Shown in pieces: positions 1 through 4,289 of a stretch of DNA of 5,215 nucleotides. This DNA is from an uncultured Clostridia bacterium (lineage in GTDB: Bacteria > Bacillota > Clostridia > Christensenellales > Aristaeellaceae): positions 1-5,215 of the forward strand of contig CAMGDO010000091.1 of the NCBI GenBank assembly GCA_946042585.1, given 5' to 3'. Every line of letters begins with the position of its first letter. The first letter of the stretch is position 1. The notes beneath the pieces were generated by a model. It did no database searches and was not told the origin of the DNA. It worked only from the letters and a program-made list of their open reading frames with translations. The position numbers and the translations under genes are program-made.

Positions 1-46
1 AGATTCCTCTACGTCTCGTGGGCTCGGAGATGTGTATAAGAGACAG
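1..46 (+). other. Illumina Nextera i7 adapter left in the assembly (not biological)
   Basis: Bases 1-4 (AGAT) match the end of the Illumina P7 primer. Bases 5-12 (TCCTCTAC) match the i7 index I know as N712. Bases 13-46 match the 34-base Nextera read-2 transposase adapter, ending in the 19-base Tn5 mosaic end at 28-46. The order index, adapter, mosaic end, genome is exactly that of a library molecule, so this is untrimmed adapter joined to a contig end. Native sequence starts at about 47. The adapter identity comes from memory of the kit sequences, and the match is continuous and complete. Confidence 0.97.
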
Positions 47-511
47 CACATTGTAGATCATCAGCCCTGTCACGCCGGCAAAATAAATGCGCAGATAAGC
101 GGCTGCCTGGTCAAATACATCGGCGGGCGTGTCCATCATCCGCAGCAGCGGAGTGGTGGCAACGGTGCCAAGCAGCGTGCAGAACACGGCGGATAAAAGC
201 GTAAGGAGAATGGAGGTGTGCACCGCGTCGTGCACGCCCTGCTTGTTTTTGGCGCCGAAATGCTGCGAAATGATGACGCTGGCGCCCATGGACAGCCCGG
301 AGAAAAAGCCGATGAGCGCATTGATGATATTGCCGGTGGCGCCCACGGCTGCCAGCGCTTCCTTGCCGACAAACTGGCCTACGACGACGCTGTCCACCGT
401 GTTGTAAAGCTGCTGAAAGATCTGCCCAATCAGCATGGGCACGGCAAAGGCAATCAAATGCTTCCAGATGGAGCCCTGGGTCATATCGACGCTGTTTTTC
501 TTGGCCGCCAT
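47..511 (-). CDS. MATE-family multidrug/Na+ efflux transporter, N-terminal part (truncated by contig end)
   Basis: Reading leftward from the ATG at 511-509 gives 155 open residues, starting MAAKKNSVDMTQGSIWKHL and running unbroken to the adapter junction. MATE proteins are inner-membrane antiporters that export drugs or metabolites using Na+ or H+ gradients and are usually about 450 residues long, so roughly a third is present. Family hallmarks are the first membrane helix with PMLIGQIFQQLYNTVD (residues 25-40), then VVVGQFVGKEALAAVGAT (42-59), the second helix IINALIGFFSGLSMGASVIISQ (62-83) and the hydrophobic stretch SILLTLLSAVFCTLLGTVA (100-118). The start is supported by a purine-rich ribosome binding site (GGAAAGGAA, about 518-526) and by the family's usual short polar N-terminus. 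The substrate cannot be told. The gene is divergent from everything else in the window. Its 3' part is lost at the contig end. Confidence 0.93.
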
Positions 512-546
512 AATGGTTCCTTTCCAGTATGAAGAATGATTTTCTT

Positions 547-573
547 ATTGTATCATATTTCTGCTGATTGCAA
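547..573 (-). promoter_or_regulatory. Candidate sigma-A promoter of the MATE transporter gene
   Basis: On the minus strand TTGCAA (573-568) is followed after 15 bases by TACAAT (552-547), about 36 bases upstream of the ATG at 511. The spacer is two bases shorter than ideal. An overlapping TATGAT at 556-551 would give a worse spacing. The position and the AT-rich setting make it the best promoter candidate for this gene. Confidence 0.5.
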
Positions 574-662
574 CATTAGAAAAGAATGAAAAACGCCAAA
601 AACATGGACGAAAGCCCAAAAAAGACAGAAAACAAACAGCGCGTCGCAGGGCATGGGGATGG

Positions 663-691
663 TTGACAGGGGCAGGTGAATCGGATATGAT
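663..691 (+). promoter_or_regulatory. Near-consensus sigma-A promoter upstream of the LRR remnant and murQ
   Basis: TTGACA (663-668), a spacer of exactly 17 bases, and TATGAT (686-691) match the sigma-A consensus at 11 of 12 positions. Transcription would start near 698. That lies downstream of the ATG at 687 belonging to the decayed LRR gene, so this promoter could not have served that start codon. It could instead drive murQ and the kinase through a leader of about 300 bases. It may also be partly fortuitous, because the same bases carry a plausible ribosome binding site (AGGTGA, 675-680 region) and start codon. Confidence 0.5.
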
Positions 692-982
692 GAAGAAGAA
701 CAGGGGCTGACTGCTCCTTTGCTGCATGCTTGTTATGGGCTGCTTTGCGTGTCTGCATGCGCGGAGGGAACAGAAGGAAAAACTTATCAATTCGGAGACT
801 TTGAGCTGCGCGTGCTGCAGGATGGCACGGCTAAGATTGCTGTATTCCGCAGCACATCCTCCAGAATGACGACTCCATCAGAGCTTAACGGAAAAAACCG
901 TGACGACCATTGGGGATGAAGCGTTTCTGTGCTGACGGGCGACGAAGCGCATCACGCTGACGGCAACCCTGCGGGGGCGCAG
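687..982 (+). pseudogene. Remnant of a secreted BspA-like leucine-rich-repeat (LRR_5) protein gene
   Basis: Three pieces in alternating frames read like one protein. Piece A (from ATG 687) gives MMKKNRG, a TGA at 708-710, then LLLCCMLVMGCFACLHA, a good signal-peptide core. Piece B, in another frame (about 750-896), gives AEGTEGKTYQFGDFELRVLQ, then DGTAKIAVF and MTTPSELNGK. Piece C, back in the first frame after the A-run at 892-897, gives TVTTIGDEAFLC, a TGA at 933-935, then RATKRITLTATLRG. The order 'DGTA-I ... PSEL-GK-TVT-IGD-AF..C...K.ITL..TL' is the start of a BspA-type LRR_5 domain, with correct spacing across the second TGA. TGA is a true stop elsewhere (murQ), so recoding is unlikely. 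The full family proteins are cell-surface and several hundred residues long. Only the signal peptide and about one repeat survive, ending where the murQ ribosome binding site begins. The frame changes are seen directly. The family assignment rests on motif recognition. Confidence 0.68.
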
Positions 983-984
983 CG

Positions 985-991
985 AAAGGAG
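985..991 (+). promoter_or_regulatory. Ribosome binding site that fixes the murQ start
   Basis: AAAGGAG lies 9 bases before ATG 1001. This favours ATG 1001 over the in-frame upstream codon at 929, whose extra 24 residues overlap the LRR remnant and resemble no MurQ N-terminus. Confidence 0.85.
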
Positions 992-1000
992 AAAAGCAGC

Positions 1001-1921
1001 ATGGCTTTGGAACTGGATAAAATTGCGACGGAGCAGAGAAATCCGCGTTCGGCGCATATCGATGAAATGAGCACGCTGGATATGGTGACGCTCATCAACA
1101 GCGAGGATCATCGTGTGGCGGACGCCGTGCAGGCTGTACTGCCGGAAATTGCCGCTGCGGTTGATCTGATTGCCGCTCGCCTCACGCATGGTGGGCGGCT
1201 GGTGTATGCGGGCTGCGGCACATCCGGGCGGCTGGGCATTCTGGATGCTTCGGAGTGCCCGCCGACCTACAATGTCTCTCCCGAATTGGTGCAGGGGCTG
1301 ATCGCTGGCGGTCATCAGGCGATTTTCAAGGCCGTGGAGGGGGCGGAGGATAGCCGCGAAATGGGAGCGGAAGATCTGCGCAGGCTTCGCTTTTGCGACA
1401 AGGATGTGCTCTGCGGTCTGGCTGCAAGCGGGCGCACGCCCTATGTGCTGGGCGCGATGGAATACGCAAGAAGCATCGGCGCGAGCGTGATTGCCGTCAC
1501 CTGCTGCAAAGGCTCGAAAATCGACCGCGCGGCGGATATCGGCATCGCTCCGGAACCGGGCCCCGAGGTGGTCACCGGCTCCACGCGCATGAAGAGCGGC
1601 ACGGCGCAAAAGCTCGTGCTCAATATGCTTTCCACCGGCGCGATGATCCGCATGGGCAAGGTGTATGGCAATCTGATGGTGGATGTGCGGCCAAGTAATG
1701 AAAAACTGGTGCGCCGCTGCCAGCGCATTGTGCAGCAGGCGACAGGTGCTGATGAAGCGCAGGCGCAGGCAGCCCTTGAGGCATGCGGCTATCGCTGCAA
1801 GGCGGCGATTGTGATGCTCCTGTGCGGCGTGACGGCGCAGGAGGCGCAGGCGATGCTCGATCAGGCCGGCGGGCGCATTGCCGGGGCTGTGGCGGAGACG
1901 GTAAAAGAGGAAAACGCATGA
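1001..1921 (+). CDS. murQ: N-acetylmuramic acid 6-phosphate etherase MurQ
   Basis: The 306-residue cytoplasmic enzyme cleaves the D-lactyl ether of MurNAc-6-phosphate, giving GlcNAc-6-phosphate and D-lactate, a step of peptidoglycan recycling. Length matches the family (E. coli about 298). It is a single SIS-domain protein. The N-terminus has the family pattern TEQRNPRSAHIDEMSTLDM (10-28). The sugar-phosphate site is YAGCGTSGRLGILDASECPP (69-88). EGAEDS follows at 113-118, then GLAASGRTPYV (139-149), VTGSTRMKSGTAQKLVLNML (191-210) and GKVYGNLMVDV (219-229). Glu85 and Glu116 line up with the catalytic Glu83 and Glu114 described for E. coli MurQ. Residues 250-300 form the usual helical C-terminal part, including a GVTAQEAQAML stretch. 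The stop codon overlaps the next gene's start (ATGA), indicating a translationally coupled operon with the sugar kinase. No PTS transporter (MurP) is adjacent. Confidence 0.97.
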   Translation: MALELDKIATEQRNPRSAHIDEMSTLDMVTLINSEDHRVADAVQAVLPEIAAAVDLIAARLTHGGRLVYAGCGTSGRLGILDASECPPTYNVSPELVQGLIAGGHQAIFKAVEGAEDSREMGAEDLRRLRFCDKDVLCGLAASGRTPYVLGAMEYARSIGASVIAVTCCKGSKIDRAADIGIAPEPGPEVVTGSTRMKSGTAQKLVLNMLSTGAMIRMGKVYGNLMVDVRPSNEKLVRRCQRIVQQATGADEAQAQAALEACGYRCKAAIVMLLCGVTAQEAQAMLDQAGGRIAGAVAETVKEENA

Positions 1922-2793
1922 TTGCGGGCATTGACGGCGGCGGCACGTCCACCAGAGTGGAACTGCGGGATGAGAAAAACATCCTGCTGCGGCGGGCGGC
2001 GTTTGGGCCGTTTAATATGACTTCGGTGGGCGAAACGGGCGTAAGGAATGTGCTGCGTGCGCTGGCACAGGAAGTGAGCGTGCCGAAGATCACGCATCTT
2101 TGCGTGGGCGGCGCAGGCGCGACGTCCCCCGGGCTTTATGAATTTCTGCTGCATGAGCTGAACGCGCTGGGTTTTGAAGGAAAAATGGCGCTGGTTTCCG
2201 ATTTTGAGATTGCGCTGCGCGGGGCGATGGACGGCCCGGGCGGTATTTTGATTTCCGGCACAGGCTCTGTGGCGTTTGGACGAAACGGAATGCAGCGGAC
2301 CGCGCGCGTGGGCGGCTGGGGGCATCTCATCGACGACGGGGGCAGCGGCTATGCGCTGGGGCGGGATGCGCTGTCGGCTGCGGTGCAGACGGGCGACGGA
2401 CGCATGCAGGCGCACGCGCTGCGCGAAGCGGTGCTGCGCAGAATGGGCGGACAGGAAACGCAGGACATTCTGAATTATGTTTACTACAGCGGAAAAGACA
2501 AGTCTGCCGTGGCGGCGCTGGCCGGCTGCGTGCTGGAATGCGCGGCGCAGGGTGACGAAGCAAGCCGAAAGATTCTCATGCGGGGCGCAAGGGAACTGAC
2601 GCAGATGGTTTGCGCGCTGGCACAGCAGCTGAGCATGGAGCGTCCGCGTGTGGCGCTGATGGGCGGACTTTTGGAGCACGACACGCTCTATCGGCAGATG
2701 GTGCGCGAGCAGCTTCTGGCGCTCTGCGATCCGATAGCACCTGCGCACGACGCGCTCTGGGGCGCAGCGCAGATGGCGTTTGAAATGATGTAG
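1918..2793 (+). CDS. BadF/BadG/BcrA/BcrD-family sugar kinase, probable MurNAc/GlcNAc kinase (MurK/NagK-like)
   Basis: The 291-residue protein has the ASKHA (actin-like) ATPase fold of the BadF/BadG family. Phosphate-1 loop [10 protein letters not shown] is at residues 4-13, the likely catalytic Asp is in SDFEIAL (Asp95), phosphate-2 [11 protein letters not shown] is at 112-122, the family signature [20 protein letters not shown] is at 132-151, and the adenosine motif [11 protein letters not shown] is at 245-255. The family includes human GlcNAc kinase NagK and clostridial MurK, which phosphorylates MurNAc and GlcNAc and is encoded beside murQ in C. acetobutylicum. The ATG at 1918 overlaps the murQ TGA, and the protein begins almost at the phosphate loop, as is normal for the family, so the longer upstream reading in this frame is rejected. 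Inference: it makes MurNAc-6-phosphate, the MurQ substrate, from imported unphosphorylated sugar. Specificity for GlcNAc, MurNAc or glucosamine cannot be separated by eye. Confidence 0.88.
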   Translation: MIAGIDGGGTSTRVELRDEKNILLRRAAFGPFNMTSVGETGVRNVLRALAQEVSVPKITHLCVGGAGATSPGLYEFLLHELNALGFEGKMALVSDFEIALRGAMDGPGGILISGTGSVAFGRNGMQRTARVGGWGHLIDDGGSGYALGRDALSAAVQTGDGRMQAHALREAVLRRMGGQETQDILNYVYYSGKDKSAVAALAGCVLECAAQGDEASRKILMRGARELTQMVCALAQQLSMERPRVALMGGLLEHDTLYRQMVREQLLALCDPIAPAHDALWGAAQMAFEMM

Positions 2794-2816
2794 GCGCGAG
2801 CGCCTCATCGGGCGCT
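2792..2816 (+). other. Two mutually exclusive GC-rich hairpins at the murQ operon end
   Basis: AGGCG-CGAG-CGCCT (2792-2805) forms a perfect hairpin that includes the last two bases of the kinase stop codon. AGCGCC (2799-2804) could instead pair with GGCGCT (2811-2816) over a 6-base loop. No T-run follows either form, so this is not a standard intrinsic terminator. It could protect the mRNA 3' end or weakly pause transcription. Confidence 0.4.
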
Positions 2817-2825
2817 GGACGCATC

Positions 2826-2854
2826 TTGCGCTTTGCCCATGCATATGCTATAAT
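2826..2854 (+). promoter_or_regulatory. smpB-ssrA promoter with extended -10
   Basis: TTGCGC (2826-2831), 17 bases, then a perfect TATAAT (2849-2854) preceded by TG at 2846-2847 (TGnTATAAT). Transcription would begin near 2861, which leaves a short leader of about 25 bases holding the smpB ribosome binding site. The start is too far downstream to allow translation from the in-frame codon at 2826. Confidence 0.85.
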
Positions 2855-2885
2855 ATTGTACCACTACAAAGAAGGAGGCGTGCGC

Positions 2886-3356
2886 ATGGCAAGGCAGAAA
2901 GGCATCAAGCCCGTGGCGGCCAATCGCCGTGCGCGGCACGACTATTTTGTAGAGGAAACCTATGAGTGCGGCATTGCCCTGTGCGGCACCGAGGTGAAAT
3001 CCATCCGTCAGGGGCATGTGAACCTGAAGGAAAGCTACGCCCGGGTGAAGGACGGCGAAGTTTTTGCCGAAGGCATGCATATCAGCCCCTACGAGCAGGG
3101 CAACATATTCAATACCGATCCGATGCGGCCCAAGAAGCTGCTTTTGCACAAGAATGAAATCCGCAAGCTTGGGCAGATGGTGCAGCGCAAGGGGTATACG
3201 CTGGTTCCGCTGCAGCTGTATCTGAAGGATGGGCGCGTCAAGATGGAATTGGGCGTATGCGTGGGCAAGCACCTGCATGACAAGCGCGATGCTGCGGCGG
3301 AGCGCGACGCCAAGCTGGAAGCCGCTCGGGCGGTGCGCAATCAGCGCGCGGAATAA
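2886..3356 (+). CDS. smpB: SsrA-binding protein SmpB
   Basis: The 156-residue OB-fold protein binds the tRNA-like domain of tmRNA and takes the place of the codon-anticodon stem in the ribosomal A site during trans-translation. Visible family blocks are NRRARHDY (13-20), [20 protein letters not shown] (33-52), HISPYEQGN (65-73), [12 protein letters not shown] (81-92), [20 protein letters not shown] (103-122) and the C-terminal GKHLHDKR (127-134), followed by a basic, helix-forming tail that enters the mRNA channel. Length is typical (150-160). The ATG at 2886 is set by AAGGAGG at 2872-2878, spaced 7 bases. The longer in-frame reading from 2826 starts inside the promoter and is rejected. Its partner RNA, ssrA, begins 16 bases after the stop, so both are probably made on one transcript. 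Confidence 0.98.
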   Translation: MARQKGIKPVAANRRARHDYFVEETYECGIALCGTEVKSIRQGHVNLKESYARVKDGEVFAEGMHISPYEQGNIFNTDPMRPKKLLLHKNEIRKLGQMVQRKGYTLVPLQLYLKDGRVKMELGVCVGKHLHDKRDAAAERDAKLEAARAVRNQRAE

Positions 3357-3372
3357 GGGAGCGCGCCCGCAT

Positions 3373-3720
3373 GGGGGCGTACTGGTTTCGACGGGGATTG
3401 CGAAGGACAGGATAAGCGAGCCGAGGACCCAGACCTCGTTAAAACGGGGAAATTAAAATTAACTGACAATAACAGTTACGCTTTCGCGGCCTAATGGCTG
3501 CGCGTCGCCCCAAAGCGCTCACGGCTTTGGCCAGCGGCGTCATTGATGTGAGGAACAGGCCTGCCTAAGCTTTGCGGCAAGGCCGGTATCATGAAGCTAC
3601 CAAACCGATAAGCCCGTTTACAGGCGTTTCGGCGAGGGAAATCCAAAATGTAAACTGCGCTCGGAGAAAATGCTGTAATTCGGTCTTCGGACAGGGGTTC
3701 GATTCCCCTCGCCTCCACCA
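3373..3720 (+). ncRNA. ssrA: Transfer-messenger RNA (tmRNA), ssrA
   Basis: This is a 348-base tmRNA that rescues stalled ribosomes and tags the unfinished protein for proteolysis. The 5' end GGGGGCG (3373-3379) pairs with CGCCTCC (3710-3716) as a 7-bp acceptor stem, with a G3-U70 wobble (3375/3714), the alanine identity element, then discriminator A3717 and encoded CCA (3718-3720). The conserved 5' stretch TGGTTTCGACGGGGAT follows, and the T arm AGGGG-TTCGATT-CCCCT lies near the 3' end. CGAGG/CCTCG (about 3422-3438), with loop bases able to pair to the downstream GGGG, fits pseudoknot 1 before the tag. GC-rich pairs after the tag fit pseudoknots 2-4. It is a one-piece tmRNA, not permuted. No separate promoter is obvious in the 16-base gap after smpB, so the 5' end is probably made by RNase P cleavage of a joint transcript. 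The smpB adjacency supports the call. Confidence 0.97.
3465..3494 (+). other. tmRNA tag-peptide reading frame: (A)DNNSYAFAA
   Basis: GAC AAT AAC AGT TAC GCT TTC GCG GCC TAA encodes DNNSYAFAA plus stop. The first tag residue, alanine, comes from the charged tmRNA itself. The resume codon is taken as GAC because the preceding AACT resembles the context before the B. subtilis resume codon as I remember it. If ACT (3462-3464) were the resume codon, the tag would gain a Thr. The protease signal ends FAA instead of the more usual LAA. The A-rich, unpaired stretch just upstream (3441-3462) is typical. Confidence 0.88.
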
Positions 3721-3729
3721 TTACAATCT

Positions 3730-3777
3730 AATCCGAACCTTTATCCAATCGGAGATGGGTTCGGATTTATTGTTTAT
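3730..3777 (+). terminator. Intrinsic terminator of the smpB-ssrA transcript
   Basis: AATCCGAACC (3730-3739) pairs perfectly with GGTTCGGATT (3758-3767), a 10-bp stem over an 18-base loop, followed by the T-rich TATTGTTTAT. It begins 10 bases after the tmRNA CCA end. The loop is long and the T-tract is interrupted, but the position is right. Confidence 0.75.
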
Positions 3778-3805
3778 ATCGAGGAAATTGTAGATTGGTA
3801 AACGC

Positions 3806-3849
3806 AAAAGCGGGAGGACTGCCGAACATGGCAATCCTCCCGGTTCGTT
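3806..3849. terminator. Strong hairpin, possible second or bidirectional terminator
   Basis: CGGGAGGA (3811-3818) pairs with TCCTCCCG (3835-3842). Inside, TGCC (3820-3823) pairs with GGCA (3830-3833), separated by one C-A mismatch, over a 6-base loop. It is followed by GTTCGTTT on the plus strand. On the minus strand the stem is followed by CTTTTGCG, so it could stop transcription both ways. There is no complete gene on the minus strand to its right, so it may be a backup for ssrA or the terminator of a gene since lost. Confidence 0.55.
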
Positions 3850-3850
3850 T

Positions 3851-4051
3851 ATGTATGGCCTGTTTTTGTCGGTGATTCGCCAGAGGCTGTTCTATACGCC
3901 GGTGATTCTGATTCTGCCCCGAATGATGGGGGTGAACGGCATATACGCTGCGCAGCCGGCTGCGGATGTATTGACGCTTTTGGTGTGCGTGCTGTCCATC
4001 AGAAAAATAAAGGCGGTAGCGAACGCAAAAATGGGCGCAAACTGCGCATGA
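3851..4051 (+). pseudogene. C-terminal remnant of a MATE-family transporter gene
   Basis: The open frame encodes 66 residues. Its first 50 read like the end of a MATE transporter: GLFLSVIRQRLFYTPVIL (3-20), then ILPRMMGVNGIYAAQPAADV (21-40) and a last hydrophobic segment LTLLVCVLSI before basic residues (RKIKA). The 'RQ..F..P...ILP...G.NG...AQP.AD' pattern belongs to the last two membrane helices of MATE proteins of this type. No ribosome binding site precedes the ATG, and the frame starts abruptly 9 bases after a terminator-like hairpin, so roughly the first 390 residues of a normal 450 are missing. It is not the lost end of the 47-511 gene, because orientation and location differ. A small functional membrane protein is possible but less likely. 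Confidence 0.65.
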
Positions 4052-4065
4052 CGGATGAAACGCAG

Positions 4066-4109
4066 ACGGCGGCATCAGGGATATTCCCCCTGGCGCCGTT
4101 GCCGTTTTT
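4066..4109 (+). terminator. Terminator-like hairpin after the MATE remnant
   Basis: ACGGCG (4066-4071) pairs with CGCCGT (4094-4099), and an inner CAGGG (4076-4080) pairs with CCCTG (4088-4092). A 5-T run (4105-4109) follows after TGCCG. It sits 15 bases after the stop of the MATE remnant, as expected for the old gene's own terminator, and it insulates the promoter downstream. Confidence 0.55.
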
Positions 4110-4125
4110 GGCGCTTTCCGTCGGG

Positions 4126-4200
4126 TTTTGACAGGGTGTGTCGAAAATGGCTTTGGACGCCTGGCAAAATGGAAGATTTGGCAAAAGATGAAAAATATGG
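4126..4200 (+). repeat. Short inverted and direct repeats upstream of the substrate-binding-protein promoter
   Basis: No gene is seen between 4110 and 4201. The stretch holds an imperfect inverted repeat, TTTTGACA (4126-4133) with TGTCGAAAA (4139-4147). It also holds an 8-base direct repeat, TGGCAAAA, at 4162-4169 and 4179-4186 (17 bases apart), and AAAATGG at 4144-4150 and 4166-4172. The second TGGCAAAA ends 15 bases before the -35 box, a position where regulators often bind. Chance A-rich repetition is also possible. Confidence 0.3.
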
Positions 4201-4201
4201 C

Positions 4202-4230
4202 TTGCAATTGACCAGATAGTCTGCTATAAT
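4202..4230 (+). promoter_or_regulatory. Strong sigma-A promoter of the substrate-binding-protein gene
   Basis: TTGCAA (4202-4207), a 17-base spacer, and perfect TATAAT (4225-4230) with an extended -10 TG at 4222-4223. Transcription should start near 4237, giving a leader of about 53 bases. Confidence 0.85.
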
Positions 4231-4241
4231 GAGCTCAAAGA

Positions 4242-4263
4242 GCCGGTCTGAGCGATGACCGGC
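4242..4263 (+). other. 5'-leader hairpin ahead of the substrate-binding-protein gene
   Basis: GCCGGTC (4242-4248) pairs perfectly with GACCGGC (4257-4263) over an 8-base loop. It begins a few bases from the predicted transcript start and ends 13 bases before the ribosome binding site, leaving that site free. A stem at the very 5' end usually stabilises mRNA. It is too small for a known riboswitch and has no T-run. Confidence 0.55.
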
Positions 4264-4289
4264 AACAGAAAAAATCGGAGGTATATACT

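Noticed and set aside
28..46. Tn5 mosaic end as evidence of a mobile element
   Set aside because: It is embedded in a full Nextera adapter with an index, so it derives from library preparation, not from a resident transposon.
586..666. 26-codon Lys-rich open frame in the divergent intergenic region
   Set aside because: It has no convincing ribosome binding site or recognisable feature and is short enough to be chance in an A-rich stretch.
929..1000. Upstream in-frame start for murQ
   Set aside because: It has no ribosome binding site and overlaps the LRR remnant. ATG 1001 has AAAGGAG at proper spacing and fits MurQ length.
878..1609. Long open frame (243 codons) on the minus strand opposite murQ
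   Set aside because: It lies antisense to a clearly recognised gene. The translation is rich in Arg, His and Ala with no motif, as expected from GC-rich codon bias.
1783..1917. Longer N-terminus for the sugar kinase
   Set aside because: It would overlap murQ by about 45 codons. The family begins almost at the phosphate loop, which matches ATG 1918.
1861..2844. Long open frame (327 codons) on the minus strand opposite the kinase
   Set aside because: It is the shadow of the kinase gene, low in complexity and without domain features or a ribosome binding site.
2826..2885. Longer N-terminus for SmpB
   Set aside because: The extra codons cover the -35 and -10 boxes and precede the AAGGAGG site.
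3491..3721. Minus-strand frame starting MVEARGIEPLSE
   Set aside because: This is a well-known false protein from the reverse strand of tRNA-like 3' ends. It is antisense to the tmRNA.
3700..3780. Integration (att) site at the 3' end of ssrA
   Set aside because: ssrA is a common target, but no duplicated 3' end, integrase or phage gene is visible in the window. The MATE remnant alone is not enough.
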